64,000 bases of DNA from Massilia sp. NR 4-1. Its GTDB lineage: Bacteria > Pseudomonadota > Gammaproteobacteria > Burkholderiales > Burkholderiaceae_D. The notes under the pieces were generated by a model. The model saw only the letters and a list, made by a program, of their open reading frames with translations. It was not told the origin of the DNA and ran no database searches. A program made the position numbers and the translations under genes. The first letter of the stretch is position 1. Each line of letters begins with the position of its first letter. The stretch covers positions 5,022,001 through 5,086,000 of the forward strand of contig NZ_CP012201.1 in NCBI RefSeq assembly GCF_001191005.1, written 5' to 3'. Shown one piece after another: positions 38,724-46,530 of the stretch.

Positions 38724-39419
38724 ATGAGCCGTACCGGCCGATTGTTTCAGCTGATGGACGTCTTGCGCGGCAAGCGCCGCCCGGTGACGGCGGCGGTGCT
38801 GGCAGAGAAGCTGGGCGTGTCTGAGCGTACCATCTACCGCGATATGCAGACCCTGGCCGAACTGGGCGCGCCGCTGCAGGGCGAGGCGGGCGTCGGCTAT
38901 CTGCTGCGTGCCGGATTTTTCATGCCGCCGCTGATGTTCAGTCCCGATGAGCTGGAGGCGCTGGTGCTGGGCGCGCGCTGGGTGCGCCAGCAGGGCGATG
39001 CGGGCTTGGCGCAGGCGGCCAATAATGCACTGGCCAAGATCGCTACCGCCACGCCCAAGGACCTGCGCGACGATATGGCCGAAACCAGTCTCTGGGTGCC
39101 GCTGTTTCCCGACAGCGCGGGCCTGGACCCCTTCATGCCGCCGGTGCGCGAAGCGATCCGGCGCCAGCACAAGCTGCGCATCGCGTATAGCGACGAAAAG
39201 GGCAAGGCGTCCGAACGCGTGGTCTGGCCTTTTGCGCTGGCGTTTTTCCAGGGGCTGCGCGTGCTGGCGGCCTGGTGCGAAATGCGCCAGGCGCTGCGCC
39301 ACTTCCGCATCGACCGCATCAGCGCCGCCGAGCCGCTGGCCGAGTGCTATCCGACGCCACGCCATACTCTGCTTAAGCGCTGGCGCGAAGAGAACAATAT
39401 TCCGCCGCAAGACTACTGA
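38724..39419 (+). CDS. YafY-type HTH/WYL transcriptional regulator
   Basis: A 231-residue regulator. An N-terminal winged helix of the DeoR/HTH_11 kind (RLFQLMDVLRGKRRPVTAAVLAEKLGVSERTIYRDMQTL, residues 5-43) is followed by a WYL ligand-sensing domain (IRRQHKLRIAYSDEKGKASERVVWPFALAFF). The usual WYL triplet is not strictly kept. The gene is 63 bases upstream of a glutathione S-transferase and reads the same way, so it may regulate it. The WYL ligand is unknown. Confidence 0.88.
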   Translation: MSRTGRLFQLMDVLRGKRRPVTAAVLAEKLGVSERTIYRDMQTLAELGAPLQGEAGVGYLLRAGFFMPPLMFSPDELEALVLGARWVRQQGDAGLAQAANNALAKIATATPKDLRDDMAETSLWVPLFPDSAGLDPFMPPVREAIRRQHKLRIAYSDEKGKASERVVWPFALAFFQGLRVLAAWCEMRQALRHFRIDRISAAEPLAECYPTPRHTLLKRWREENNIPPQDY

Positions 39420-39482
39420 CAAAAACTGTCAGTGCCCAGGCTTATGATGCAGTTCTCAACCCCACCAACAGGAGACTTGAAA

Positions 39483-40100
39483 ATGCGCCTCTACCACCAT
39501 CCCGTATCCTCGAATGCCCGCCGCGTGCTGCTGACCATTGCCCAGCTCGGCATCCAGGTGGATAGCGTCGAGCTGAACCTGATGGATGCGGAAGACCGCC
39601 GCCGCCTGGGCGAGGTCAATCCGAACAGCAAGGTGCCGGTGCTGGAGGACGAGGGCTTTCTGCTGTGGGAGTCCTGCGCCATCATGCAATACCTGGCCGA
39701 CAAGACGCCCGGCCAGACCCTGTATCCGCAGGAACTCAAGGCGCGCGCCGACATCAACCGCTGGCTGTTCTGGGCCGCCCAGCATTTCTCGCCCGCCATC
39801 GGTGTATTCACTTGGGAACGTGTGTGGAAACCGCTCGTCACCGGCGGCACAGCCGACCCGGCTGAGCTCAAGCGCGGCGGCGAGGATCTGGAACAGTTCG
39901 CCACCGTGCTGAACCAGCATCTGGCCGGCCGTGAATGGATCTGCGGCAATGGCCTGACCTTGGCCGACTTCGCCGTGGCCGCGCCGCTGATGTACCGCGA
40001 GCGTGCCCAGCTGCCTATCGACAACTTCCCGCAGCTGCTGGCCTGGCTTGCCCGCGTGCAGCAGCTCGATGCCTGGAAGCAAACGGAACATGTCTGGTAA
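39483..40100 (+). CDS. Glutathione S-transferase
   Basis: A 205-residue cytosolic GST. The N-terminal thioredoxin-like domain starts MRLYHHPVSSNARRVLLTIA, where a serine in SSNARR is the likely glutathione-activating residue. The cis-Pro motif NSKVPVLEDEGFLLWESCAIMQYL follows, then the helical C-terminal domain with the N-capping motif GNGLTLADFAVAAPL. ATG 39483 has AGGAG upstream. It is probably in one transcript with the YafY-type gene and ends before a terminator. Confidence 0.93.
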   Translation: MRLYHHPVSSNARRVLLTIAQLGIQVDSVELNLMDAEDRRRLGEVNPNSKVPVLEDEGFLLWESCAIMQYLADKTPGQTLYPQELKARADINRWLFWAAQHFSPAIGVFTWERVWKPLVTGGTADPAELKRGGEDLEQFATVLNQHLAGREWICGNGLTLADFAVAAPLMYRERAQLPIDNFPQLLAWLARVQQLDAWKQTEHVW

Positions 40101-40193
40101 ATGCGCGTTTGTGTGAAGTTACGCACAGAGCCGAAACAGTCCAGAACTTAAGATGGAGCCGTCTCTTTCAGGACATCCCTAGTTTTGGACTTC

Positions 40194-40219
40194 GCCCGCC
40201 ATCCCGGCGGGCTTTTTTT
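40194..40219 (+). terminator. Intrinsic terminator after GST gene
   Basis: GCCCGCC (40194-40200) and GGCGGGC (40206-40212) around ATCCC, followed by seven T. No matching T-run exists on the minus strand. Confidence 0.85.
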
Positions 40220-40231
40220 GTCTGGACAGGC

Positions 40232-41068
40232 TTACAGCAGCAAAACCGTGGTCAGCGAATGCACCTCGGCCGCCGATTCCGTCAGGATGGCGTTCAGGGT
40301 GCCGTCGCCGATGGCGAAGTCGATGGTGCGCGCCGCTTGCGGCGAGGTGGCGCCGGGGCGGCTGTGCAATGGTGAGGGTACGGGCGCCAAGTCGTTGGCC
40401 AGCAGCAGGGTGTCGCCCAGGGTTTCCGGCGGCAGGGCGCGCAGGCCATCCCACATCGCTTCCACCGCCTGCATCACGGCTTCCGGGATGACCAGCTTGT
40501 TGAGCACGCCACGCCCGATCTGGGCTTCGCCGTGTTCGACCCACTCTTCCGGCTCGCCCTGCATGATGGATGGATCGCCGTCGGCGCAGGACAGCATATA
40601 GAAGCCGCCCACCTCGTGCACGATGCCGGCGAACATGGCCGTATCGGGATCGACATGGGTGACGCGGCGCGCGATGACCTGGGCCAGCGCGGCCACATGG
40701 GCCGTGTGTTCCCACAGCTGCCGGGACATCGCCTGCAGGCCCGGATCCTTGATCTGGCTGCCGAGCTGGCGCACGATCAGGGCCGCGACCAGCGATTGCA
40801 GGGTGCGCACGCCGAGGCGCTGCACGGCCTGGCGCACGCCGGCGATCTCGTTGCCGGAGCGGTTGTAGGCGACGGAATTGGCGATGGCGACGCTGCGCGC
40901 CGCCAACAGGGGATCGGCCTGCACCAGCTTGGCCGCGGTATCGGTATGGCAATCCGGGTCGCTCAGCGCTTGCTGCAGCTTGACCGAGGCGGCCACATTC
41001 GTGGGGAAAGCAAGCTCTCCGCGGCCCGCTTGGGCGGCGATGCTTTTAAAGGCGTCCAGTCTGTCCAT
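40232..41068 (-). CDS. HDOD domain protein
   Basis: A 278-residue single-domain HDOD protein. This is a catalytically inactive relative of HD hydrolases, used in signalling with c-di-GMP or chemotaxis systems. Visible features are LAFPTNVAASVKLQQAL, LVQADPLLAARSVAIANSVAYNR, the conserved VRQAVQRLGVRTLQSLV, and LWEHTAHVAALAQVIARR with MFAGIVHEVGGFYML. A canonical HD metal pair is lacking, as expected. It stands alone and no partner kinase is adjacent. Confidence 0.9.
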   Translation of the reverse strand: MDRLDAFKSIAAQAGRGELAFPTNVAASVKLQQALSDPDCHTDTAAKLVQADPLLAARSVAIANSVAYNRSGNEIAGVRQAVQRLGVRTLQSLVAALIVRQLGSQIKDPGLQAMSRQLWEHTAHVAALAQVIARRVTHVDPDTAMFAGIVHEVGGFYMLSCADGDPSIMQGEPEEWVEHGEAQIGRGVLNKLVIPEAVMQAVEAMWDGLRALPPETLGDTLLLANDLAPVPSPLHSRPGATSPQAARTIDFAIGDGTLNAILTESAAEVHSLTTVLLL

Positions 41069-41175
41069 TCAAAAATTATAACCACAATATTGCCTTGTGG
41101 AATTAATTTAGAGGCAAACCCCCAATGATTTTTTTGATGGGAATCCCGGACGCCGATTGTTTGCGCCTATATGGC

Positions 41176-41460
41176 TTAGGCTTCGCTAAAGATCGCGTCG
41201 CAGCCTTCCTGGGTGCCTTCCACGTCTTCCAGTTCGTCGGATAGGCCGAGGTCGAACAGTTCTTCCACGGCATTCATGAAACTATTGTGTTTTGTTGCGC
41301 CGATCAGACGGTAGATGGCGCCGTCTTCATTGCGTACGCCGATCAGCAGCTTTTCCTGGCGGACGGCGTCTTCCGTGCCGTTTTCCAGCAACAGATTGCT
41401 GACGATATGCTTGTCGAATTTGGCCGGGGCGATGCCGGCGAGCAGGGTGGTTTTTAACAT
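41176..41460 (-). CDS. Hypothetical acidic protein, 94 residues
   Basis: I do not recognise this protein. It begins MLKTTLLAGIAPAKFDKHIV, has a beta-rich centre (EKLLIGVRNEDGAIYRLIGAT) and a strongly acidic end (ELFDLGLSDELEDVEGTQEG). No signal peptide, membrane span or cysteine motif apart from one Cys near the end. It starts 34 bases after the MarR gene on the same strand, so it is probably its operon partner. No clear ribosome site is visible. Confidence 0.65.
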   Translation of the reverse strand: MLKTTLLAGIAPAKFDKHIVSNLLLENGTEDAVRQEKLLIGVRNEDGAIYRLIGATKHNSFMNAVEELFDLGLSDELEDVEGTQEGCDAIFSEA

Positions 41461-41494
41461 CGTAGTCTTGTTCTCGGGGTCAGTCGGTGTCCGT

Positions 41495-41938
41495 TCAGTC
41501 AGCTTTACGGCCGGCGGCCGTGATCGTCTGCTTGAGTCCGGACAGGGTTTTTTCCAGGGTTTCGAAATCTTCCTCGCGGTAAGCCGCGAACACTGCGCCG
41601 CCTTGCGACACCACGCGCGGGAACACCTCGTGGAACAGGCGCTCCCCCTCGGCCGTCAGACGGATGAAGAAGGAACGCTTGTCGTCCTCGCTGCGCTCGC
41701 GCTCGACCAGGCCCTTGGCTTCCAGGCGTTCGATGACGCCGGTCAGCGTGCCCTTGGTGATCAGGGTTTTCTCCCCCAGCTCTTTATAGGACATGCCGGG
41801 CGTGTTGCCCAGGGTGGCGATGATGTCGAATTGCGCATGGGTCAGGCCGCACTGGCGCACATGCTCGCCGGACAGCCGCTCGAAAGCTTGCATGCACTCG
41901 GCCAGCAAGCGGATGCTTTTCAAATATCGATTCCCCAT
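41495..41938 (-). CDS. MarR family transcriptional regulator
   Basis: A 147-residue winged-helix dimeric repressor. HAQFDIIATLGNTPGMSYKELGEKTLITKGTLTGVIERLEAKGLVERE holds the helix-turn-helix, and SEDDKRSFFIRLTAEGERLF is the wing. Its gene is back-to-back with an EamA exporter gene across 100 bases, the usual arrangement for a MarR repressor and its target. The ligand is unknown. The ATG lacks an evident Shine-Dalgarno sequence. Confidence 0.92.
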   Translation of the reverse strand: MGNRYLKSIRLLAECMQAFERLSGEHVRQCGLTHAQFDIIATLGNTPGMSYKELGEKTLITKGTLTGVIERLEAKGLVERERSEDDKRSFFIRLTAEGERLFHEVFPRVVSQGGAVFAAYREEDFETLEKTLSGLKQTITAAGRKAD

Positions 41939-42038
41939 GGGGCGAGATTATAGCGCCCGCCCGCATTTTCCCTTCCCCCTTCATTCGGGTAATATGAGCG
42001 GCTGAACAACATTTTTCATCCCGCTTATTTCATAGCCT

Positions 42039-42956
42039 ATGTCTCAACACGCGCGCGGCATTCTGGCCCTCTTGCTGGTCACGGTGGTCTGGGGGACGAC
42101 CTTCCCCGCCATGAAGGATATGACCGGCTATCTGTCGGCCAACTGGATCGTGGTCAGCCGCTTCACGCTGGCCGGCGTGCTGCTCTCGCCCTTCCTGCTG
42201 CGCGCCCGCTGGAAAGACCTGCATTACGGCTTCCTGGCGGGGCTGGTGCTGTTCTTCTGCTACCTGTTCCAGGTGGAAGGACTGGCCCTGACCACCTCCA
42301 ACCGCAACGCCTTCATCTGCGGCCTGAACGTGCTGGTGCCGCCGCTGCTGGGCCGCCTGCTGGGCCGCAAGGCCGAGGGCCGCATCGTGCTGGCCCTGGC
42401 GCTGGCCATGGCCGGCCTGTTCGCCCTGTGCTGGGACGGCAATCTGGCCTGGAGCCGGGGCGACACCCTGGCCCTGCTGGCGGCGCTGTGCTTCGGCGTC
42501 TATATCCTGATGATGGAAGTCTTCTCGCGCAAAGCCGAGCGCCTGATGACCCTGACCGCGGCCCAGATCTGGACCGTGGCGATCTGCGCCGGCCTGTGGA
42601 TCCTGCTGCGCGAAGTACCGCGCGGCCAGATCGACGTGCACCAGGACCAGCTCAATTACTGGGCCTATGTCTGGCAGGGGCTCAAGCTGTATAGCGTGAA
42701 CCTGATCTACCTGGGCGTGGTGGCCACGGCCGCCATCATCTCGCTGCAAACCTGGGGGCAGAGCCATGCCACGGCCAACGAGGCGGCCGTGATCTATGCC
42801 TTCGAACCGGGCTGCGCCGCCATCTTTGCCTATTTCTGGCTGGGCGAGACCCTGGGCTGGACCGGCCTGCTTGGCGCGGTACTGTTGATCTCCGGTATGA
42901 TAGTCAGCCAATGGAACACCACGCCGCGCCCCACTGCCTCGCTGGCGCCGGAATGA
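42039..42956 (+). CDS. EamA/DMT family transporter
   Basis: A 305-residue, ten-span drug/metabolite transporter made of two EamA repeats. Repeat one begins ILALLLVTVVWGTTFPAMKDM. Repeat two runs from LALLAALCFGVYILMMEV to WLGETLGWTGLLGAVLLISGMIVSQW. It is probably an exporter of amino acids or other metabolites. It is transcribed divergently from the MarR gene, which may control it. It ends 44 bases before argR. Confidence 0.9.
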   Translation: MSQHARGILALLLVTVVWGTTFPAMKDMTGYLSANWIVVSRFTLAGVLLSPFLLRARWKDLHYGFLAGLVLFFCYLFQVEGLALTTSNRNAFICGLNVLVPPLLGRLLGRKAEGRIVLALALAMAGLFALCWDGNLAWSRGDTLALLAALCFGVYILMMEVFSRKAERLMTLTAAQIWTVAICAGLWILLREVPRGQIDVHQDQLNYWAYVWQGLKLYSVNLIYLGVVATAAIISLQTWGQSHATANEAAVIYAFEPGCAAIFAYFWLGETLGWTGLLGAVLLISGMIVSQWNTTPRPTASLAPE

Positions 42957-43000
42957 AGCCTCTTGCCTGGAAGACCCGACCGACCCGATGTTAAGCCGCT

Positions 43001-43957
43001 GTGCCAAATTCATTCGCTAATCTCTCCCAGCTGACGCAGGCCGGCCCGGTGCGCGTGCTGCTGGTGAACGCGGGCGAGGCCGAGGCGCTGAGCTGGTCGG
43101 CCCTGGTGCAGCCCTTGCGCCTGGCACAGCGCCTGCTGCCGGACGGCTTGCAGCTCGATGTCTGCTCGCTGGCCGAGGCAGCCCAGCCGCTGCCGGAACA
43201 GCACCCCGGCTGGCAACTGGCCCTGCTGGTGGGCGAGGAGGGGGCGCGCGACCCCGATCCCGGACTGTGCCGCGCCGCCATCGAGCGCTGCCGCCAAGCC
43301 GCCTACTGGGGCGCCGTCGGTGCCGGCGTGCTGTGGCTGGCCGAAGCGGGCGTGGTGGGTGGCGTGCGTATCGCGCTGCCGTGGGCGTTGTATGCCGACA
43401 CTGAAGACGTGCCCAGCCGCGCCGTCCTCATCCCCCAGCTGTATGTGATCGACGGCCGCCACCTGAGCTGCTGCGGCGGCGCCGCCAGCCTGGACTTCTC
43501 CCTGACCTTGATCGAAGCCCTGTTCGGCACCGCTCTGCAGGCCGAGATCAAGGAAGCGCTGTGCGTGGAACGCGTGCGCGGCCCCGAAGAGCGCCAGCGC
43601 GTGGCCTTGCAGGCCCGCTTCGGCGCCCTGCAGCCCAAGCTGTCGGAAGCGGTGACGCTGATGGAAACCAATATCGAGGAACCCCTGTCCACCGACGACG
43701 TCGCCAACCTGGTCGGCCTCTCGCGGCGCCAGCTCGAACGCCTGTTCAAGCAATACCTGGGCAGCCTACCCTCGCGCTACTACCTGGAGCTGCGCCTGCG
43801 CCGTGCCCGCCAATTACTACGCGAAACAAACCATTCCATCGTCCAAGTTGGCCTGATGTGTGGTTTTTCCTCCGGCTCGCACTTCTCCACCGCCTTCGGC
43901 GCCCTGTTCGGCAACACCCCGCGCGAAGAGCGCCAGCGCAAGCTCGCCGCCTCCTGA
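43001..43957 (+). CDS. argR: AraC-family arginine regulator (GlxA type)
   Basis: A 318-residue regulator. The N-terminal DJ-1/PfpI-like domain (RVLLVNAGEAEALSWSALVQPLRL, GAVGAGVLWLAEAG) is followed by an AraC DNA-binding domain from about residue 215. That domain (LMETNIEEPLSTDDVANLVG, SRRQLERLFKQYLGSLPSRYY, then VQVGLMCGFSSGSHFSTAF) strongly resembles Pseudomonas aeruginosa ArgR, which activates arginine succinyltransferase genes when arginine is present. GTG start at 43001. The AST operon follows directly and has a matching operator, supporting this assignment. It is unrelated to the E. coli hexameric ArgR. Confidence 0.88.
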   Translation: MPNSFANLSQLTQAGPVRVLLVNAGEAEALSWSALVQPLRLAQRLLPDGLQLDVCSLAEAAQPLPEQHPGWQLALLVGEEGARDPDPGLCRAAIERCRQAAYWGAVGAGVLWLAEAGVVGGVRIALPWALYADTEDVPSRAVLIPQLYVIDGRHLSCCGGAASLDFSLTLIEALFGTALQAEIKEALCVERVRGPEERQRVALQARFGALQPKLSEAVTLMETNIEEPLSTDDVANLVGLSRRQLERLFKQYLGSLPSRYYLELRLRRARQLLRETNHSIVQVGLMCGFSSGSHFSTAFGALFGNTPREERQRKLAAS

Positions 43958-43967
43958 GGCCCACAGT

Positions 43968-44018
43968 CGAGCCCGTGTCCGATTTTGGGGTCTGGCCCCA
44001 AAATCGGACACGGACTCG
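43968..44018. repeat. 51-bp palindromic repeat, copy 1
   Basis: Two 23-base arms (43968-43990 and 43996-44018) pair except for one C/A mismatch at the fifth position and enclose the loop TCTGG. The inner arm core is TCCGATTTTGGGG. It starts 10 bases after the argR stop. A second copy at 60555-60605 has identical arms and a reverse-complemented loop. There is no T-run, so it is not a normal terminator. It looks like a REP-type dispersed element. Confidence 0.88.
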
Positions 44019-44041
44019 GCTATGGCGCGCTTGTGGTCATC

Positions 44042-44083
44042 TTTACCATTTGTGAAAAACCTTGTCGCAGATTCAAAAGAGTT
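44042..44083 (+). promoter_or_regulatory. Predicted ArgR operator upstream of astC
   Basis: TGTCGC at 44063-44068, eight bases, then AA at 44077-44078 fits the published half-site of AraC-type ArgR (TGTCGC-N8-AA-N5) exactly. The tandem half-site directly upstream would start at 44042; it keeps AA at 44056-44057 but has TTTACC in place of TGTCGC. The position overlaps the -35 region, as for activator sites. Confidence 0.6.
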
Positions 44084-44105
44084 TTAGCATCCCCGCTTTT
44101 ACAAT
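44077..44105 (+). promoter_or_regulatory. Candidate astC promoter
   Basis: TACAAT at 44100-44105 is a good -10. With a 17-base spacer the -35 position reads AAGAGT, a poor match, which fits a promoter that needs an activator bound at the overlapping ArgR site. The start of transcription would be near 44112, giving a leader of about 50 bases before astC. Confidence 0.45.
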
Positions 44106-44163
44106 GCCAGTACCAGGGCGCGGCCTGCTGCCCTCCGTACCTCTTACCTAGATGGGGATTGCC

Positions 44164-45408
44164 ATGAATGCAAAGCTTGATTCGACTGTAACCACTCGCC
44201 CTGTTACCCGACAGACTTTTGACGACGTGCTCGTGCCGACCTACGCGCCTGCCGCGATGGTGCCGGTGCGCGCTTCGGGCCTGGACCTGTGGGACCAGAA
44301 CGGCAAGCATTATCTGGACTTCACCTCGGGCATCGCCGTCGCTTCCCTCGGCCACTGCAACCCGGCCCTGGTCGAAACCCTGACCCAGCAGGCGAATACC
44401 CTGTGGCACCTGGGCAATGGCTACACCAATGAGCCGGTGCTGCGCCTGGCCCTGGCCCTGACCGAAGCGACCTTCGCCGACCGCGCCTTCTTCTGCAACT
44501 CCGGCGCCGAAGCCAACGAGGCGGCCCTGAAACTGGCGCGTAAGCACGCCCACACCAAATTCGGCGCGCACAAATCGCGCGTCGTGTCCTGCCTGAACTC
44601 CTTCCACGGCCGCACCCTGTTCACCGTGTCGGTGGGCGGCCAGGCCAAGTACACCGAAGGCTTCGAGCCGCTGCCGCCGTCGATCGATCACATTCCGTAC
44701 AACGATATCGAAGCGGCGCGCGCCGCCATCGGCGACGATGTGTGCGCCGTGATCGTGGAGCCGGTGCAGGGCGAGGGCGGCGTGATGCCGGGCAATCCCG
44801 AATACCTGCGCGAGCTGCGCGAGCTGTGCAACAAGACCGGCGCCCTGCTGATCTTCGACGAAGTGCAGTCCGGCATGGGCCGTACCGGCGCGCTGTTCGC
44901 CTACCAGGGCTATGGCGTGACCCCGGACGTCCTGACCGCCGCCAAGGCGCTGGGCAATGGCTACCCGATCGGCGCCATGCTGACCACCAACGAGCTGGCC
45001 CAGACCCTGGGCGTGGGCACCCACGGCACCACCTACGGCGGCAACCCGATGGCCGCTTCCGTGGCGCTGAAAGTGCTGGAAACGATCAACCAGCCGGCCT
45101 TCCTGGCGCGCGTGAAGGAAGCCAGCGTCAATTTGATCGCCAAGCTGGAAACCCTGGTCAAGGATTATCCGAACGTGTTCTCCGCTGTGCGCGGCAGCGG
45201 CCTGCTGCTGGGCGTGGTGGTGGCCGAAGCCTTCAAGGGCCGTTCGAAAGACATCCAGCGCGCCGCCGAAGCGCAAGGCCTGATGGTGCTGATCGCCGGC
45301 ACCGACGTGCTGCGCCTGGCGCCGGCCCTGATCGTTTCCGACGCCCAGATCGATGAAGCGGACCGCCTGCTGCGCCTGGCGCTGAACGAGCTGACCAAGC
45401 CAGCGTAA
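44164..45408 (+). CDS. astC: Succinylornithine/acetylornithine transaminase
   Basis: A 414-residue class III PLP aminotransferase. Position in the AST cluster indicates conversion of succinylornithine to succinylglutamate semialdehyde; the family also makes acetylornithine. Motifs are FTSGIAVASLGHCNP, the phosphate-binding FCNSGAEANEAALK, the PLP-Asp in LLIFDEVQSGMGRTG, Schiff-base Lys261 in AAKALGNGYPIGA, and THGTTYGGNPMA. ATG 44164 is chosen with GGGG upstream; ATG 44152 would add four residues. It is the first structural gene of the cluster and lies downstream of the predicted ArgR-controlled promoter. Confidence 0.94.
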   Translation: MNAKLDSTVTTRPVTRQTFDDVLVPTYAPAAMVPVRASGLDLWDQNGKHYLDFTSGIAVASLGHCNPALVETLTQQANTLWHLGNGYTNEPVLRLALALTEATFADRAFFCNSGAEANEAALKLARKHAHTKFGAHKSRVVSCLNSFHGRTLFTVSVGGQAKYTEGFEPLPPSIDHIPYNDIEAARAAIGDDVCAVIVEPVQGEGGVMPGNPEYLRELRELCNKTGALLIFDEVQSGMGRTGALFAYQGYGVTPDVLTAAKALGNGYPIGAMLTTNELAQTLGVGTHGTTYGGNPMAASVALKVLETINQPAFLARVKEASVNLIAKLETLVKDYPNVFSAVRGSGLLLGVVVAEAFKGRSKDIQRAAEAQGLMVLIAGTDVLRLAPALIVSDAQIDEADRLLRLALNELTKPA

Positions 45409-45435
45409 TAGCGGCCGCCCCGGCGGCTTGCTAAA

Positions 45436-45460
45436 GCCCGGCGCTGTAGTGGCGCCGGGC
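45436..45460 (+). other. Intercistronic hairpin astC-aruF
   Basis: GCCCGGCGC (45436-45444) and GCGCCGGGC (45452-45460) form a 9-bp perfect GC stem around TGTAGTG, followed by GTATCTTTATT. It may partly terminate or protect the astC message, letting astC be made in excess of later genes. Confidence 0.55.
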
Positions 45461-45486
45461 GTATCTTTATTCAGCAAGGAGTTCAA

Positions 45487-46518
45487 ATGTATGTTGTCCG
45501 TCCGGTAGAACTTGCGGATATCGCCGCGCTCGAAGCGCTGGCCGCCGTCACCATGCCGGGTGTCCATACCCTGCCGAAAACGCGCGACAAGATCGTCCAG
45601 GCAGTGGAGCGCTCGATTGCCTCGTTCGCGGCGCATGTCGATATTCCCAGCGAAGAGTCTTACCTGTTTGTGCTGGAGTCGGTCGCGGAAAAACAGATCG
45701 TCGGCACCGCCGCCATCTTCGCCTCCGCCGGTTCCAACGGCACCTATTTCTCCTTCCGCAACGATGTCATCCAGCAGGTCTCGCGCGACCTGAACATCAG
45801 CCACAGCGTGCACGCGCTGACCCTGTGCTCGGAGCTGACCGCTTACTCCCAGCTTTCCAGTTTCTATGTCGACGAGCGCCTGAAAAGCCGGCCGGAAGCG
45901 GCCCTGCTGTCGCGCGCCCGCCTGCTGTTCGCGGTGCTGGCGCCGCACCGCTTCGGCGACCGCTTCTTCGTGCCGCTGGCCGGCGTCACCGATCCGGATG
46001 GCGGCTCGCCGTTCTGGGATGCGCTGGGCCGCAAATTCTTCAAGATGGATTTCCTCGACGCCGAACGCGTGATCGGCGGCGCGCGCAACCGCACCCTGAT
46101 CGTCGAGCTGATGCCGCACTACCCGGTGTACGTGCCGCTGCTGCCGGGCGACGCCCAGGCGGCCATGGGCCAGATCCATCCATCGGGCGAACTGGCCTTC
46201 AATCTGCTGACGGCCGAAGGCTTCGAGGCCGACGAATACATCGACATCTTCGATGGCGGCCCGATCCTGCAGGCCCACAAGCATACGCTGCGCACCTTCA
46301 ACTCCTCGCTGACGCGCCGCGTGCAGGACGTGGCACCGGGCGAAACCCTTGATGCCGTCGCCACCTATGCGATCGCCTCCCGCCCCGGCACGGCCTTCCG
46401 CGCCGTCACCATCGCCAGCCCGGCGCTGGAGAACAGCGAGACGGTCGGCCTGCCGCAGTATGTGCAGGAGCTGCTGGGCGTCGCCGAGGGCGACGATGTG
46501 ATCTGCGTCCGCATTTAA
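45487..46518 (+). CDS. aruF: Arginine/ornithine succinyltransferase subunit alpha
   Basis: A 343-residue subunit of the enzyme that transfers succinyl from succinyl-CoA to arginine, the first AST step. Sequence starts MYVVRPVELADIAALEALA, with family motifs TLPKTRDKIVQAVERS, LCSELTAYSQLSSFYVDE and DPDGGSPFWDALGRKFFKMDF. The order alpha then beta, as in Pseudomonas aruF-aruG, supports a heteromeric enzyme rather than the single AstA of enterics. AAGGAG precedes the ATG. Confidence 0.92.
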   Translation: MYVVRPVELADIAALEALAAVTMPGVHTLPKTRDKIVQAVERSIASFAAHVDIPSEESYLFVLESVAEKQIVGTAAIFASAGSNGTYFSFRNDVIQQVSRDLNISHSVHALTLCSELTAYSQLSSFYVDERLKSRPEAALLSRARLLFAVLAPHRFGDRFFVPLAGVTDPDGGSPFWDALGRKFFKMDFLDAERVIGGARNRTLIVELMPHYPVYVPLLPGDAQAAMGQIHPSGELAFNLLTAEGFEADEYIDIFDGGPILQAHKHTLRTFNSSLTRRVQDVAPGETLDAVATYAIASRPGTAFRAVTIASPALENSETVGLPQYVQELLGVAEGDDVICVRI

Positions 46519-46530
46519 AGTGAGAGAGCT

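Noticed and set aside
43817..44011. Short frames reading through the palindromic repeat (PKIGHGL-type peptides)
   Set aside because: The same peptide arises at both repeat copies and on both strands only because the DNA is palindromic; no ribosome site or conserved start.
43958..44163. The palindromic repeat as the argR terminator
   Set aside because: The stem is strong but no T-run follows it. At the other copy a separate classical terminator lies immediately downstream, arguing that the repeat itself does not do this job.
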